Numbered from the stretch's first letter, positions 37,907 through 49,327 are shown. The stretch is 64,000 nucleotides of DNA from Parapristionchus giblindavisi (GCA_943737045.1 CALSFV010000323.1:124001-188000); one strand, 5' to 3'. Numbers and translations are program-made. The notes: a model not told the origin generated them from the sequence alone.

Positions 37907-38621
37907 CAGGGCTGGGACAGAAAATTATTTTTTTCTGAAATCAGAAAACAGAAATTTCTGTTTTCAAAAAAGCAGAAAAAAAAACAGAAAATTTAGAAAA
38001 AAACAGAAAATGCCATAAAATCATTGATTTGCCTTCTTTTCTTAATGTTTCTATTAGTTTGGTTGCAAAAGCAATTTCGCATACATTTTTATCTAGGCGC
38101 CAGCGAAAAACACCAAATTGCAACACTATTGAATCGAAATGATACCGGCTTCATTTGACTTGAACGAACACCGATATATACCAAAGTCCGATCATGAAAA
38201 TTGCGGCCGTATATACCGTATATGGCCGTATTGATTAAATTTGGCCTAGTAGGGATCGTTTACGAACGATTTTCTGGTATTCTGGCAAATGCATGCTTGT
38301 ATGAGGCAAATAGCTGTTTTTCCGACTACATTTGAATGTGGGCAAATCGTGTACAAAAGTGGGGAAAGATGAGAAATCTGATGCCATATTTGGGCCAATT
38401 TACTCTCGCTGTGCACGGTATTTGACAAAAACACTTCATAAATGCAACAGTAAATGAGTTTTCTTTTTTTTCTTTAAAACCATTTCAAAAAATAATATTT
38501 TCTGAAAATTTTCTGTTTTAGAAATATATTTTCTGTTTCTGGTCAGAAAATTTTCTGGTCTCCAAAATGACCAGAAAACAGAAAAAAACAGAAAATTCAG
38601 AAACAGAAATTCCCAGCCCTG
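37907..38621. mobile_element. non-autonomous hAT element, TIR CAGGGCTGGGA
   Basis: Ends CAGGGCTGGGA and TCCCAGCCCTG; exact 8-bp duplication AATGAAAG on both sides (37899-37906, 38622-38629). Both termini are rich in CAGAAAA-type words; the centre is unrelated and holds no transposase. A CAGGGCTG-type end with an 8-bp duplication is classic hAT. Confidence 0.85.
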
Positions 38622-38715
38622 AATGAAAGGGAAAATTTTAAAATGGGTTATGTTGGATAGTTTTAAGAGAGAAAAACGATAATAAATCTAAAACGATGCG
38701 GTGTTTAGACCACGA

Positions 38716-38826
38716 TCCTAATGCATCGCTACATTTGCCTTACTCCGTAACCTCCTCCGCTGTGCATCCGTCGTTACGGCGAAGGTTACGGCTTAATCAT
38801 GTAAGGCAAGTGCAACGATGCACTAT
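38716..38826. mobile_element. palindromic MITE, about 110 bp
   Basis: GCATCGCTACATTTGCCTTA and CGTAACC recur inverted as GGTTACG and TAAGGCAAGTGCAACGATGC. Terminal repeats of about 21 bp with small mismatches. Confidence 0.55.
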
Positions 38827-38879
38827 GTTTATCACTCCACGTTGGCAAGAAAAAGCTTGCACATGTATGGCCTATTAGG

Positions 38880-39504
38880 TCAAATTCAGTCCCTGCCTCT
38901 GTCATCTCATTGCCAGAAAGCCTCATTGCCAGAGAGATTGCCATTGCTCGTTCATTGCTCATTCATTATCTGGTGACCTGGTTCTCTCAATCCCTCTCTA
39001 TTCTCTCTCACTTTCGCTCTCTCCTCTCCCTCTCATAGTCTCTTACTGTACTCACAGAGAGAGAAATTCTCTTACGGGAAGTTCTGTTCTAATAAATTGA
39101 CTGTTTAAAACAGTACATCAGAAATTGAACTTCTTACTTTTCGAGAGGATATTTCGCAGATATTTCTTATAGTTAACAAAATTAAAAGTAAAAAATTATA
39201 AATGTAAGTAAATTTTCTGTGTGAGTACCACATTTGCCCTTTATCTTTCAAACTAACGGTGAAACCTCCGTGCTTGGTCGACAGTCGACATGTCCTTTTT
39301 TTCGAAAATATTTTCAACTACCGTAACCCACCTACCGTACCAAAATCGCTTTAAAACGGTCAAAAATCATCTCGATACGGTCGTTTGGATTAAGATGTAT
39401 ATCTCTTCATGTGCGAACGTAGTTCGCGATAGTTCTAGAACCTTCCTGAACTTTCGAGGGCTTGTGGAACTTTAAAAAAAAGTTCCTTTTCGATCTTTAC
39501 ACAC
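38880..39504. other. no gene seen; CT-rich stretch
   Basis: 38990-39060 is a CTCTCTC-rich low-complexity run. The remaining open frames are short and without family signature. Confidence 0.35.
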
Positions 39505-39627
39505 CTTAAAGGGAGCGTAACCTCACTCAATGGTCTCTTCATTGTGCACACTATTTCTCTGTTCTCTAACAACGAGAGAGCATTTCGCGTCGAAGAGACC
39601 ATTGAGTGAGGTTTCGCTCCCTTTAAG
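39505..39627. mobile_element. MITE, TIR CTTAAAGGGAGCG
   Basis: About 36-bp near-perfect inverted ends (CTTAAAGGGAGCG...CGCTCCCTTTAAG, with CCTCACTCAATGGTCTCTTC inside) around a 50-bp centre. No clear target duplication. Confidence 0.7.
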
Positions 39628-39747
39628 AATGTCATGCGGGATGGTAGTGATATGAGGCTGGGATAGAGAAAGACATAGGTTGTCTAACTGGACTACCATA
39701 GAGGAGTGTTAGCTTATTCCAAATTCTCTCAAAAGACACGGTAGGTA

Positions 39748-39775
39748 CAGTAGCGGCCAAAAGTATTCACCCAAA
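39748..39775 (+). mobile_element. solitary Tc1/mariner-like end
   Basis: TA followed by CAGTAGCGGCCAAAAG. This form of end (CAGTNGCGGCCAAAAGTATTC) is known from Tc1/mariner elements. I could not find the matching right end, so it is a truncated element. Confidence 0.4.
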
Positions 39776-40299
39776 ACTTTGCAATGTCATAAATTTTGAC
39801 TCAGATGAGCAATCGGGCTCATGTTTTGGCATGATACTATAGTACTGGTGGGCATCATATCCTAGTCCCGTTGTTAGGATTCGTCGTCGTATTATTGTGA
39901 AGCGATTCTGGAACCCCTCTGTACTTACTCAACGATAATTATTTCCTCAGCTGGATTTTTCTGAGACTTGTTTTTAACAGTGTATGAACAACATTTACGG
40001 AGGAGTAGGATCCGCTATGCGGTCCATTCGACCTAATTCATTCCTCTGAGAAAATCAAAATTTTCGGCACCCTTGAATTTGGGGGAAAATGTCATAACTT
40101 TGTGTTCAGTGAAGATGTAGGCTCCAAACGTGGCAGAGGTAATATCCCATGTGTGACACAAAACATGGCCGAGTATGAGCCGATCGATTGAATTTTGAGA
40201 AATTTCGAAAATTTATTTTTCCCAATTTTCGAGGTACAGAAAGTACCTGGTCGGATTAATTTCGATTCAGTTCAACAACAAGATGTCTTCCATATATAG

Positions 40300-40980
40300 T
40301 AGGGTGGCAAGAATGGCGCAAGAGTATTCGTTCCCACTGGCAGTCTTGGCCGAGTAATCGGAGAGAGAGGCATTTACGATCTCTCTCTCATCGAATGAGC
40401 CGGGAGAGGGGTCATTGTCTCGAATAGTCAAAAAACAGTCGAGTCGAAATCGAATGGAAAGGTTTTTCTCAGCACTGCATTGACCAAATTCAATACTTTT
40501 TAAACTTCTGAGATCAGCTCATTAAGTGCTATAAAACGAAGCCAAATTTAACAATTTTTTTCAAAAAAATTTTTTTAAATAATTTGTTGGTTTATGATAC
40601 AATAATATTATTAATTTGATAACAATTATTATGGCAATACTATTATTAAAGTTCCAATTCGTCATCAGATTCAAACTCTTCAATCTCGCTATCATCAGAC
40701 AAAAAAAGAAAAAAAGAGAAATTTTAATTTGAATTATTCGATGCGAATTGTGTATCATTTTAAAGATCTCGTTTTGCTGATTTCAAATATACATAATTTG
40801 TCTAGTTTTGTTCAAACACGGCCTTGAAAAACGCTCGACTCGACTTCGACTCGACCTAAAAACGATTATCCTAGGGAGAGAGATAGAGACTGCCAAGGGG
40901 AACGAATATCCTCTCCATTCGACCTCGACTCGATAGAGACTACAAAACAGGCTCATTCGAGAGCAATTCTCGCCACCCTA
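40300..40980. mobile_element. hAT-like foldback, TIR TAGGGTGGC
   Basis: Ends TAGGGTGGCAAGAATGG and CAATTCTCGCCACCCTA; flanked by ATATATAG (40292-40299) and ATATACAG (40981-40988), an 8-bp duplication with one change. The right duplication includes the first three bases (CAG) of the next element, so this insertion is the younger. Confidence 0.75.
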
Positions 40981-40985
40981 ATATA

Positions 40986-41486
40986 CAGTACAGCAGAATC
41001 CCCTAGTGAAAATGGGCGCCCCGGGTGACCCGGGGAGCCCATGAGGCCCCTCGATTTTTTACGCTTTGAATAATGAATATCAGCCTTTCAAATTGTTTGC
41101 GTTGTTTTACTCCAGAGTTGACGGAATTTATCAAAGAAATTTTGGAATTTTATAAATTACGTAGCCTGAGAAAAAATATTGAAAATTATAATTTTATTAA
41201 TTTTTGGCAAATGCCGCGCGAAAATTTTGCATAACTCGCGCACGCTCGGCAAATTCTATCGCAAAGTGAAATCTTTCCAGCATTTCTTTTTCTTAGCACA
41301 ATTCAGTTGACAAGCATTTAAAAATTCCAAAATTTCTTTGATAAATTCCGTCAACTCTGGAGTAAAACAACGCAAACAATTTGAAAGGCTGATATTCATT
41401 ATTCAAAGCGTAAAAAATCGAGGGGCTTCATGGGCTCCCCGGGTCACCCGGGGCGCCCATTTTCACTAGGGGATTCTGCTGTACTG
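40986..41486. mobile_element. TA-flanked near-perfect palindrome, TIR CAGTACAGCAGAATCCCC
   Basis: About 500 bp; arms of about 215 bp nearly identical, with GC-rich CGCCCCGGGTGACCCGGGG just inside each end, itself a smaller palindrome. TA on both sides. Tc1/mariner-type by target and end; no coding capacity. Confidence 0.8.
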
Positions 41487-41702
41487 TATAGTAGATAACA
41501 GTTTGCTAGTGTTTCACGAAATTTCGAGTTCTTCGAGTGAAGTTACAATTGGAGAAAGGAGGTCGAAAATTGTTAGAATTTTTTCTCGATTTTTTTCGCA
41601 ATTTGTCCGATTAGGCTGAAACCTTGTCATGACAATTATCGTGAAGACTGAAGATTATGACTATAATATAATGGCTATCGATGCTCTTTTAGTCCCAAAA
41701 AA

Positions 41703-42436
41703 AGTTGGATGAAATCAGTGAATTATATATTGATCCATACCTTGATCGGATAAAATAGATCTTTGTATATGTATTAGATTCGTCATCATTAATATAATGA
41801 ACTCTGAAGTTCTCTAATACTCCTTTCATAGTTTTGACAAGTTTCTATATATTCTTTCTCCTTAAAAGTCGTACACTGATAGATGGGAACATCATACTAG
41901 CGAACCTTTTTTATTTGTGTTTCATAAATGCTTCGAAGTGATGATAAATCGATGGAAACTGTTGTTGGTTGATCTCTTCTTCTTGAAAGATAATTGATCA
42001 CATCAGACAAATACATTTAACACATCAATCATTTCCTTGGTTTTGTTATATACATTGAATGTACGATTGCGGTCCCGGAATCCCTCCCCCTCCCCTCCCT
42101 CCGTGGAATAAGTCAGTAAGGGGAGGGGGAGCGATCATTGCGGGACCGCAACCAGCAAAGCAATAGCCAATCATAATTCTTTCTATGAAAGCTTGTATGT
42201 ATACTACCTTTTCTCTCAGTTTCTATAGATTCATGATCTCCTTTATATCTTTGTCTTTCCTCATTTTCCTATAACGGAATAATTGATATTATTATGAATA
42301 GAATAGAAAGATACCGTTATCTTCCTATCATTTCCATGGGCTTCTTTTTCTGCATTGTTCCTTTCTCCAAACCTTCTATAAACGGTTGTTCAAGAGAATA
42401 TAGTACAGAAATAACTTACTCATCCGAGAATCCCAT
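41703..42436 (-). pseudogene. 5' fragment of coiled-coil gene CC2, copy A
   Basis: ATG at 42436-42434 (MGFSDE), intron 1 (GTAAGTTATTTC), then RFGERNNAEKEAHGND, matching the intact gene at 56019-57592. A 2-base loss at the end of exon 3 (AGAAAAGG against AGACAAAAGG) shifts the frame. An internal deletion removes most of exons 5-6, and the gene ends abruptly inside the intron after exon 6. It cannot encode the full protein. Confidence 0.8.
42075..42165. repeat. GC-rich hairpin in CC2 intron, copy A
   Basis: TTGCGGTCCC...GGGACCGCAA arms enclose complementary runs CCCTCCCCCTCCCC and GGGGAGGGGGAG. Very unlike the AT-rich intron around it. The homopurine/homopyrimidine runs could form unusual DNA structures. 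Confidence 0.7.
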
Positions 42437-42702
42437 CTCTGACTCTTCTTATCAAAGAGTGTTACAAAGGAATATGTAAATGTATTGATCCTGAATATCT
42501 AACGAATTGTTTTAATATCATTAAAAAATATATGCGAAATAAACGATGTATACTCAACTATATTCTATAAATCGAATAATTATTATAAAAAAATGATATA
42601 TTTCATGGTTTACAACCATAAAAGTCAAGAGATACGAACAAATGATAAATTTTATTCATATAATGAGTGCAAACGTATTTAAATGGATATGAAGATATTT
42701 TT

Positions 42703-44669
42703 TTAATCTGGTTCTTCCACAACATATCCACATTCGTTCGTTTCTAAAATCATTTTGACTAATATGCATTATTATCTTATTATTTGATCTCATATCCGAT
42801 ACCTTCATTCTTCCTTGAATATTTATCTTTGAGCTCGATGAAACTAGGAATGGATCGAACAGAATCTTGTAATGAATTACATGCGTCCTCTAGTTGATAA
42901 ACACATTCATCAAATCTACAATGAGATTTAGATCCTAATGATTCCTATAAAAAGCGATTATTAAGAAAGAAATGATAATTGATGAACCAAGATAGGTCTT
43001 AGATTATCAGCCATTTCAATTGTTGATTTGATCCTTTCAGCTACAAAATCAGTTCCATTCTATAATATAACAGAATCAAATCAAATAGATTATACTGAAT
43101 TAACCTTGATATCTTTTAAGAAAAAAGCTAGAGGTCTTTCAATCATCATTGTTTCCATTTCATTTGATTCTGCCAACATAAATTCCTCTTCGTCCAAAAG
43201 TCTTTCAATAAATATATCAAGAAGATTCTAAAATAAAGTTGTTTTTATCCATACCTATGTGATGATATAAACAACCTTGTTATTATTAATATATTCAATT
43301 TTTTCATTATCTTTCATTGATTTGATAGAGATAGAATTGATTCCATTTGATAGTTCATTGTAAGCTTTATAAACTGGGTCATGAACATTTCTAAATTCAC
43401 AGATTGATTGAACTGATCACAAATAATATAACCCACTTTATATGAATCAATCTTTCGGTCCATTTCTTCTCAATCAATTCATTCTGAGCCTTATCTCTCA
43501 TCACAGCCATAAGAGTTTCCCACTTTAATAGATAATAGAAATATTGATTTATGAAATAATCAAACCATAAACTTAGATTGTTCTTTCCATTGTCTATTCC
43601 TTATATTTGCTTCTTCTCTAGATCTTCTTAATCTTTCTTTCAATAATTCTCCCATTCTTTCTTTTTCCTCTTCTAATTTTCGTTTATCTCAAATGTATTT
43701 TTCTCGTAAATCTATAATGATATGGATAAAACATACATTTATCATCTTCTTCTCTCAGTATTCTTTCCATTTCTTCATTCTCTCTTTGTCTCTCCTCTTC
43801 CTTTTCGTCCTTCTCCCTTTCAAATCTTAATAAATTTATCCGTTTTTGAAAATGTAATTAAATTTACCTTTTATTTTTCTCGTCCATTATGTGTATGTTA
43901 GTTTCAATATTATTTCTCCACTCCCTCTCTTTAATTTCTTTCTCTTTCTGAATATTCTTCTCTCTTTCTTCTTTTTCTTTTCTTTCGCATTTAGCTGAAG
44001 ATTTGATATTGGTTTGTCATTTCAAAACATTCCACAGACATTTTTTTTAAGTGCCTTTCTTGTCATTTCAGCCGATTTATTAGAATCTTTCATTACCTGA
44101 AATGTAAAAAAAACACTAGAGAAAGCTGTATATGAAACAGCTGATAGTTCACCTGATAAGTCTCATACTTTTCATTTTGAACAATCTTATCCATGTTCTT
44201 AGAAATATCCTTTGCTCTTTTCTCCAAATCAGCATCAAATCTATTTGAATTGATTGCTTATTATAATCGAATGACTATATCTCACTTCGTTTTAAGTAGT
44301 TCATTCTGTAGAGTATTCATCGTGTCTTCAGTATTTTTATTCAGAGAATCTCCTAGAGATCGAAGATTATTCGAGAATTTCTGAATGAATATTATTATGA
44401 TTATCAATTATATAATATTGACCATTGATTCAATTCGTGCTTCTTCGATTATTCTTCTTTTCTCTTCAATGAATAATCTATCTTCCTCGCCTACAATATC
44501 ACATTAAGAATATCAAATTTTGATACAGTTTCAGTCTATCTATCACATAGTTAGTTTAACTAATTTGCGTTTATAATTGTAAGACTTTTGCTTTTAATTT
44601 AATACTAATATATACCCTCATTAAAAAGGTAAAGGTATTCATTATTTTTTATTCTTTACAATCCGTGAC
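42703..44669 (-). pseudogene. 3' fragment of coiled-coil gene CC1, copy A
   Basis: Contains the equivalents of the last dozen or so exons of the gene at 57866-63425, ending in TAA at 42705-42703 (GYVVEEPD). Exons I checked remain open (for example NVHDPVYKAYNEL, SLGSKSHCRFDECVY) but carry many amino-acid changes. It lacks the promoter and first exons, which lie beyond the duplication edge. Confidence 0.75.
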
Positions 44670-45285
44670 TTCATCGCGATCAAAAATGATTGTAAACAAG
44701 CAATGAATTTTTTTTCGCATATTTTGAGAAAGCAAATGCAAAAGATCATTCTAAAGAACTCTGAAATAAAGATTTCGAGTAATCCTTCCTTGTAGTGCAG
44801 ACCTATTGTGTGGCCTTTCGAAGAACGATTAACAAAATGAAAGTAAAAAACGATTCACGTGCGAATTTCTGTTATCCTTGATCAGAACAGAAGACTTTTA
44901 AAAATTGTACCATAAAATAACAGTTTTGAATAGAAAAAGCAATCTTATGAGCTAAAAGCGAAAAACCAGAATTCCCGACTTTTGATACCTGGAATTTTTT
45001 CACGAAATTTCCTGAAAAAAATTTCCCGTACACCTCTGAATGGTAGGTCGGGTTGACTACTTTTTAAACCACTTTTGCCCATCTACTCCTCAACTCTAGC
45101 CACCCATATGTATTGTTTCCAGAATCGTTTCCCAAGTTGAGCTGGCCCTTATAAATTGTGTGGCACTTAATTTTGTATAGGAACTTTCGCATAACCCGGA
45201 TGTTACTATTACCTTTATTCTTTTATTGTATAGAAATGTGCTGTGCAGTTTACTTTTCAATATATTATAAACGATACACATTTAG
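44670..45285. other. no clear gene; possible decayed MIF4G exon near 45155-45260
   Basis: Plus-strand pieces ELSHNPDVTIT and RNVLCSLL before the recognisable exon at 45286 may be remnants of the preceding helices of a MIF4G domain, but stops interrupt them. Otherwise nothing recognisable. Confidence 0.25.
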
Positions 45286-45851
45286 GAATCAATTGAATGT
45301 GCTATTCGATTGTTCGAAATGATTGGCAAGCATATTCAAGATAAAGAGAATGTAAGAATATATTTTAATTGTTATTTTCAATATTATTAGTATTAATTCA
45401 TCATATATTTGTAGAGAAAGCGCGAAGAGGCCAAGGAAAGAAAAGTGGTCAAACTCTCTTCAGCTGAAAAAACAATTGAGTCCTGGTTCAAGACTCTCGG
45501 AGGTCTTCAGGACAAAGTCTCGTGCAGAGTTATGTGAGTATTAAAATGAACCAGAGATCATAAAGTAGCTTATACCAAGATAGATTTGGTCTGAATCCTG
45601 CTTTGGATACTTGTGACGGATCAGAGCTGTGCGGTAAAAGTATTCGGAAAATTTCAGAAAACGAAAAAAAAAACATTTTTCGGACTTTTTTCGGAAAATC
45701 GAAAAACGGAAAATGTACAGCACTGCGACAGATTATACACGAGGGACATGATGTTTTAATTATACATTGGATAATATTATTGCATTGCAGGTTCATGATC
45801 ATGAATCTGTTCGTTCTACGTCGCAACAATTGGCAGTCCATAAAGAAATAG
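45286..45851 (+). pseudogene. eIF4G-like (MIF4G domain) gene fragment, 3 exons
   Basis: Exons 45286-45351, 45415-45533 and 45791-45851 join in frame with GT...AG introns. They encode ESIECAIRLFEMIGKHIQDK, then AEKTIESWFKTLGGL, then IMNLFVLRRNNWQSIKK and TAG. The pattern ECxxRLxxxIGK ... RxxFMxxxxxxLRxxNW is the late part of the MIF4G domain of translation initiation factor eIF4G, which binds eIF4A. The stop falls just after the NW motif, where eIF4G normally continues for hundreds of residues, and no convincing upstream exons are seen. It is therefore a truncated paralogue or pseudogene. Intron 2 (45534-45790) holds an inserted sequence rich in CGGAAAA words. Confidence 0.7.
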
Positions 45852-47159
45852 GAACAGTGATGGTAATATTTATTATCATTTATATGAGTGTTCCTCTCTC
45901 TTTTTGAAACAAATTGTTTGAGTAAAAGCGTGGAACATGCCACACAGAGAGAAAAGTATAGTCCACAGTACACAAGACCAGTAAAAATTTTTATCTGTGT
46001 GTTGCTCGAAGACGGAAGGAAGCTTGGAACATTGTGGCCAAGGTGTCGATGTTCGTAGTGTGCAATCGACTAATGGTTACGGTTTAGGATGCTGGTTTTC
46101 GTGTATTGTGGGACGATACGGTTCTTTTATAATTTTTTGAATGCATTTAAATAAAAGTAAACATAACAAATAAATTATAGGGCATCGTACAAGTCGCTGT
46201 TCGAGGACACGCTTCCCAATTTTTTCTCTCAAAATTATCGTTACTTATGCATTTTTAATTTTAGTCAACTTGTTTATGTATCTGTCCCTTCTGATCATTT
46301 CCTATAATAAAATATGACTATTCATCAATCTGATATTTTTTGATATTTGAAGATGATTTGTTATGCTTCTTTAATATGATTTGATGTTATTAGTATGTGG
46401 TTTGTACAGATAAGAGAATGAGAGAGTGCAGAGAAAAATGGTATTAAAATAAACATACGAACTGCTTCTGTCCTTGCATGAATTAACATTGAAAGTACAT
46501 TGAATACAAGCATTTGTACTATGTTTCCCCCCAAAATATTTCGATTCCGGATCCGCCCGTTTTACGTCGCGGGCTTGGACACCGTTTACAGACTATAACA
46601 CTCCCAAAAACACTGAGAAAGGAGTGGCTAGAATGAGAGTGTGGAACAAAAATATTGATTGTGTGAGATGGATTGAAATATACATATATATATATATTGC
46701 TGATTTTTACAGACACAGAAAACGTGTTCCAAGGAGTTTTTCGTGCTAAGAATGATGAAACAAGTTGTTATGAGTCATTCTGAGCTGGAAAACGTTCATT
46801 TTATGGCAATACATCTCTTCTCAAAGGGTAATTGAGGCGGATGGACGCGCAGCGACCTTCCGCGCTAGCGAAATGCTCTTCCCGCGCTAAAAGTATAAAA
46901 CACTCGCAAGTAAAACAATTTATGGATCCCACGAGCACTGCTAGTAATCTACTACAAATTATTGTTAATCCATCACACATATAATTTGTCTATGTCTCAT
47001 TCGATCACTAAACTAAAAACATCTTTAAAACATCCGTTTGTCATCCATTTCTCTTTGTAATATGTTATTTCAGTGTTAATTGTTTTGAATTATGACTTAT
47101 TTCTCTAATAAATGTATCTTATCTAACATTAGTTTTGACATTGTACTTCATCATTCCTT

Positions 47160-47160
<1 letters not shown>
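45852..47160. other. no gene recognised
   Basis: A TATAAAA word at 46892-46898 precedes a 20-codon open frame (46922-46984), too weak to call a gene. A short GC-rich patch lies at 46820-46890. Nothing else recognised. Confidence 0.3.
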
Positions 47161-47161
<1 letters not shown>

Positions 47162-47201
<40 letters not shown>

Positions 47202-47221
47202 GAAGGTTTGGGGGGGGGGGG
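47162..47221. repeat. (GA)n run and G10 tract
   Basis: About 36 bp of GA repeats, then ten G at 47211-47220. Confidence 0.9.
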
Positions 47222-48142
47222 CTCACACTCGTTCTTTGTTGTTCAAATGGAACTCTGTTCGCTCAGTTTTCTAACATCTCCATTTCGTGTAGTTGCCAGA
47301 TGTTAGTCTAACTTCTCCTTTTTTTTCTCCCCCTGTCTGTTCACGAAAGAGCGTATGGGAGTGAGAGAGCGGATGATGAGCAGTCGCGCGGAGTTGGGGC
47401 GCGCGCGTGTAATCTCGATGGCGGAAATCTCGGCTCTAAGAGCAGGTAGGCCCTCACTTCCAAAAACATAAATGTTCAAAAACATTATAAGAAATATTAT
47501 AAAGATTAATTAACATTACTGAAACGTTTTTTCCACGTGGAAAAGCAAAATATGGTTTTTTTTTCAAATTTTTCGGAACTTGGTGATTTTGTGTTTCAAA
47601 TAACTGTCATATGAGCCCGTTTGCGTAAGAGTCGGACAATCAGCAACGGGATCCCGTACAGCAAAAAAAATATTTTTTGAGATAACAACATTTTTGAGTA
47701 CCTCTCGATATGTCAGAATAATAGGCAAACCCTCGTGGTATGCAAAATTTTTTTGAGCTCGGTATGGAGCTCCAAAGATGGCCCTTTTTCAGAGTTTTTC
47801 GACTATAGCTGGAGATCCGTTGAAGGAAACAGAAAAGTCACAAGAGCAACCCTTGCTCAATTTGTATGAGGATCATAATGATGATTAGGGGAATATAAAA
47901 AAGACGTGTTAGTCAAGAGATGCAAATATTATTTTTATTCAACCAAAAATGTAAGAGCGGAGACGAATAGGGCGCGTGGATGCGGTCATGATAGACTTGC
48001 AAAAAACATTTGGTGAGAAAAAACCTCCCGCAAAGCAAGTTATGATTTTTTATTTATGGGGGTCGATTTAAAAATTCGCGAGGTCTCCACACAACAAATC
48101 CCGATGGGTTCGTTAACTCATCTATCAAACATTTAACCAGCG

Positions 48143-48216
48143 GCCTGTGTAGTGTAGTGGATAAGATGTCTGTATTCACTTTTGGCTGTCATGGGTTCGA
48201 TCCCCCTTGCGGCACT
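48143..48216 (+). pseudogene. tRNA-like sequence in left arm of O10
   Basis: GTGTAGTGGATAAG (A-box-like) and GGGTTCGATCCCCC (B-box and T loop) are well kept, but the acceptor ends do not pair fully and the anticodon stem is poor. A mirror copy lies at 49019-49092 on the minus strand. Most likely a SINE-type or captured tRNA relic. Confidence 0.5.
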
Positions 48217-48285
48217 TTTCTTTTGCTGATTTTGTTGCCGTAGAAAGATTGACATGTTTAACTGTGATTAGGAAATCGATAAATA

Positions 48286-48469
48286 CTCCGTTTTTGCAGG
48301 GTAATATTACAGTAAGTAGCGCGCAAAAATGTAACTTACTTCTTACTTATTTTTCGCTACATACTAATGAAATAGCAAAACAGTAACAAAAAAAATTAAG
48401 TAAAAAGTAAGCTACTTGAAAGTACTTTTTGCGCGCTACTTACTATAATATTACCATGCAAAACCGGAG
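48286..48469. mobile_element. 184-bp MITE in left arm of O10, TIR CTCCG..TTTTGCA
   Basis: TA at 48284-48285 and 48470-48471; the mirror arm has a single TA (48951-48952) in the same context. Ends CTCCGTTTTTGCA / TGCAAAACCGGAG, then GTAATATTA and AGTAAGTAGCGCGCAAAAA mirrored. Confidence 0.75.
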
Positions 48470-48480
48470 TAGAACACAAT

Positions 48481-48900
48481 TTATTTTATCCGCAAGTGTG
48501 AACAACAAAAGGAGTGAAACAAAGACGATTTTTTGACGTCATCTCCTGATTCTTCTCCATCCCATGTCGCATCGTCCACTTCTACATAAAACTCGCTATC
48601 CTCGTCGAAGAATATCTTATCCTCTGTTGCAGCTTGAAGCTTGGAGATGATGACTTGAGCGAGTTTCCTATCTTCTTGAATGACGTCAGAAGGATCCAAC
48701 GATGGATTGTAGACTTCTGCGAGAAGGACAACGACGATTGAAGGTGTGATTGAATAAGAAGCACAAAAGCCCCCCGATCAGATATTCTTCGACGAGGATA
48801 ACGAGTTGTATGTAGAAGTGGACGACTTTGGCAAGGATTCGGATGCGACATGGGATGGAGAAGAATCTGGAGATGACTTCAAAAAATACGTCTTTCTTTC
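48481..48900. other. acidic coding-like sequence at the centre of O10, present in both arms
   Basis: Minus strand 48699-48481 begins MDPSDVIQEDRKLAQ and includes KIFFDEDSEFYVEVDD and TWDGEESGDD. The plus strand from about 48778 gives QIFFDEDNELYVEVDD and TWDGEESGDDFKK. So the two arms encode nearly the same peptide outward from the centre. Less AT-rich than the neighbourhood. Family not recognised; either part of the element's lost transposase or a captured host exon. Confidence 0.4.
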
Positions 48901-49018
48901 ACTCCTTTTGTTGTTAAAGTTCACACTTGCGGATAAAAAGAAGTGTGTTCTATTTACCGATTTCCTAATCACAGTTAAACATGCCAATCTTTCTACGGCA
49001 ACAAAATCCGCAAAAGAA

Positions 49019-49092
49019 AAGTGCCGCAAGGGGGATCGAACCCATGATAGCCAAAAGTGAATGCAGACACCTTATCCACTACACTACACAGG
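49019..49092 (-). pseudogene. tRNA-like sequence in right arm of O10
   Basis: Mirror copy of 48143-48216 with a few changes (GGTGTCTGCATTC in the anticodon region). Same defects in the acceptor stem. Confidence 0.5.
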
Positions 49093-49327
49093 CATCTGTT
49101 TTTAGGATTGATAGATGAGTTAACGAACCCATCGGGATATGTTGTGTGGAGACCTCGCGAATTTTTAAATCGACCCCCATAAAGAAAAAAATCATAACTT
49201 GCTTTGCGGGAGGTTTTTTCTCACAAAATGTTTTTTGCAAGTCTATCATGACCGCATCCACGCGCCCTATTCGTCTCCGCTCTTACATTTTTGGTTGAAT
49301 TAATATAATATTTGTATCTCTTGACTA

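Larger units (their letters stand above)
41703..44669 (-). repeat. segmental duplication copy A (pairs with 56722-59821)
   Basis: Collinear with 56722-59821, with many substitutions and small indels and one internal deletion of about 140 bp (copy A joins at about 41780 where copy B has extra sequence). Homology stops sharply at about 41703 and after the word TTTACAATCCG at 44669. Contains the 5' part of one coiled-coil gene and the 3' part of its upstream neighbour. Confidence 0.9.

Noticed and set aside
42294..42479. Plus-strand frame with a hydrophobic, signal-like start (MNRIERYRYLPIISMGFFFC), repeated at 57450-57650
   Set aside because: It is antisense to exons 1-2 and intron 1 of CC2 and its copy; conservation follows from the segmental duplication.
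46892..46984. TATAAAA followed by a 20-codon frame as a mini-gene
   Set aside because: Too short, no homologue recognised, and TATA words are expected by chance in AT-rich DNA.
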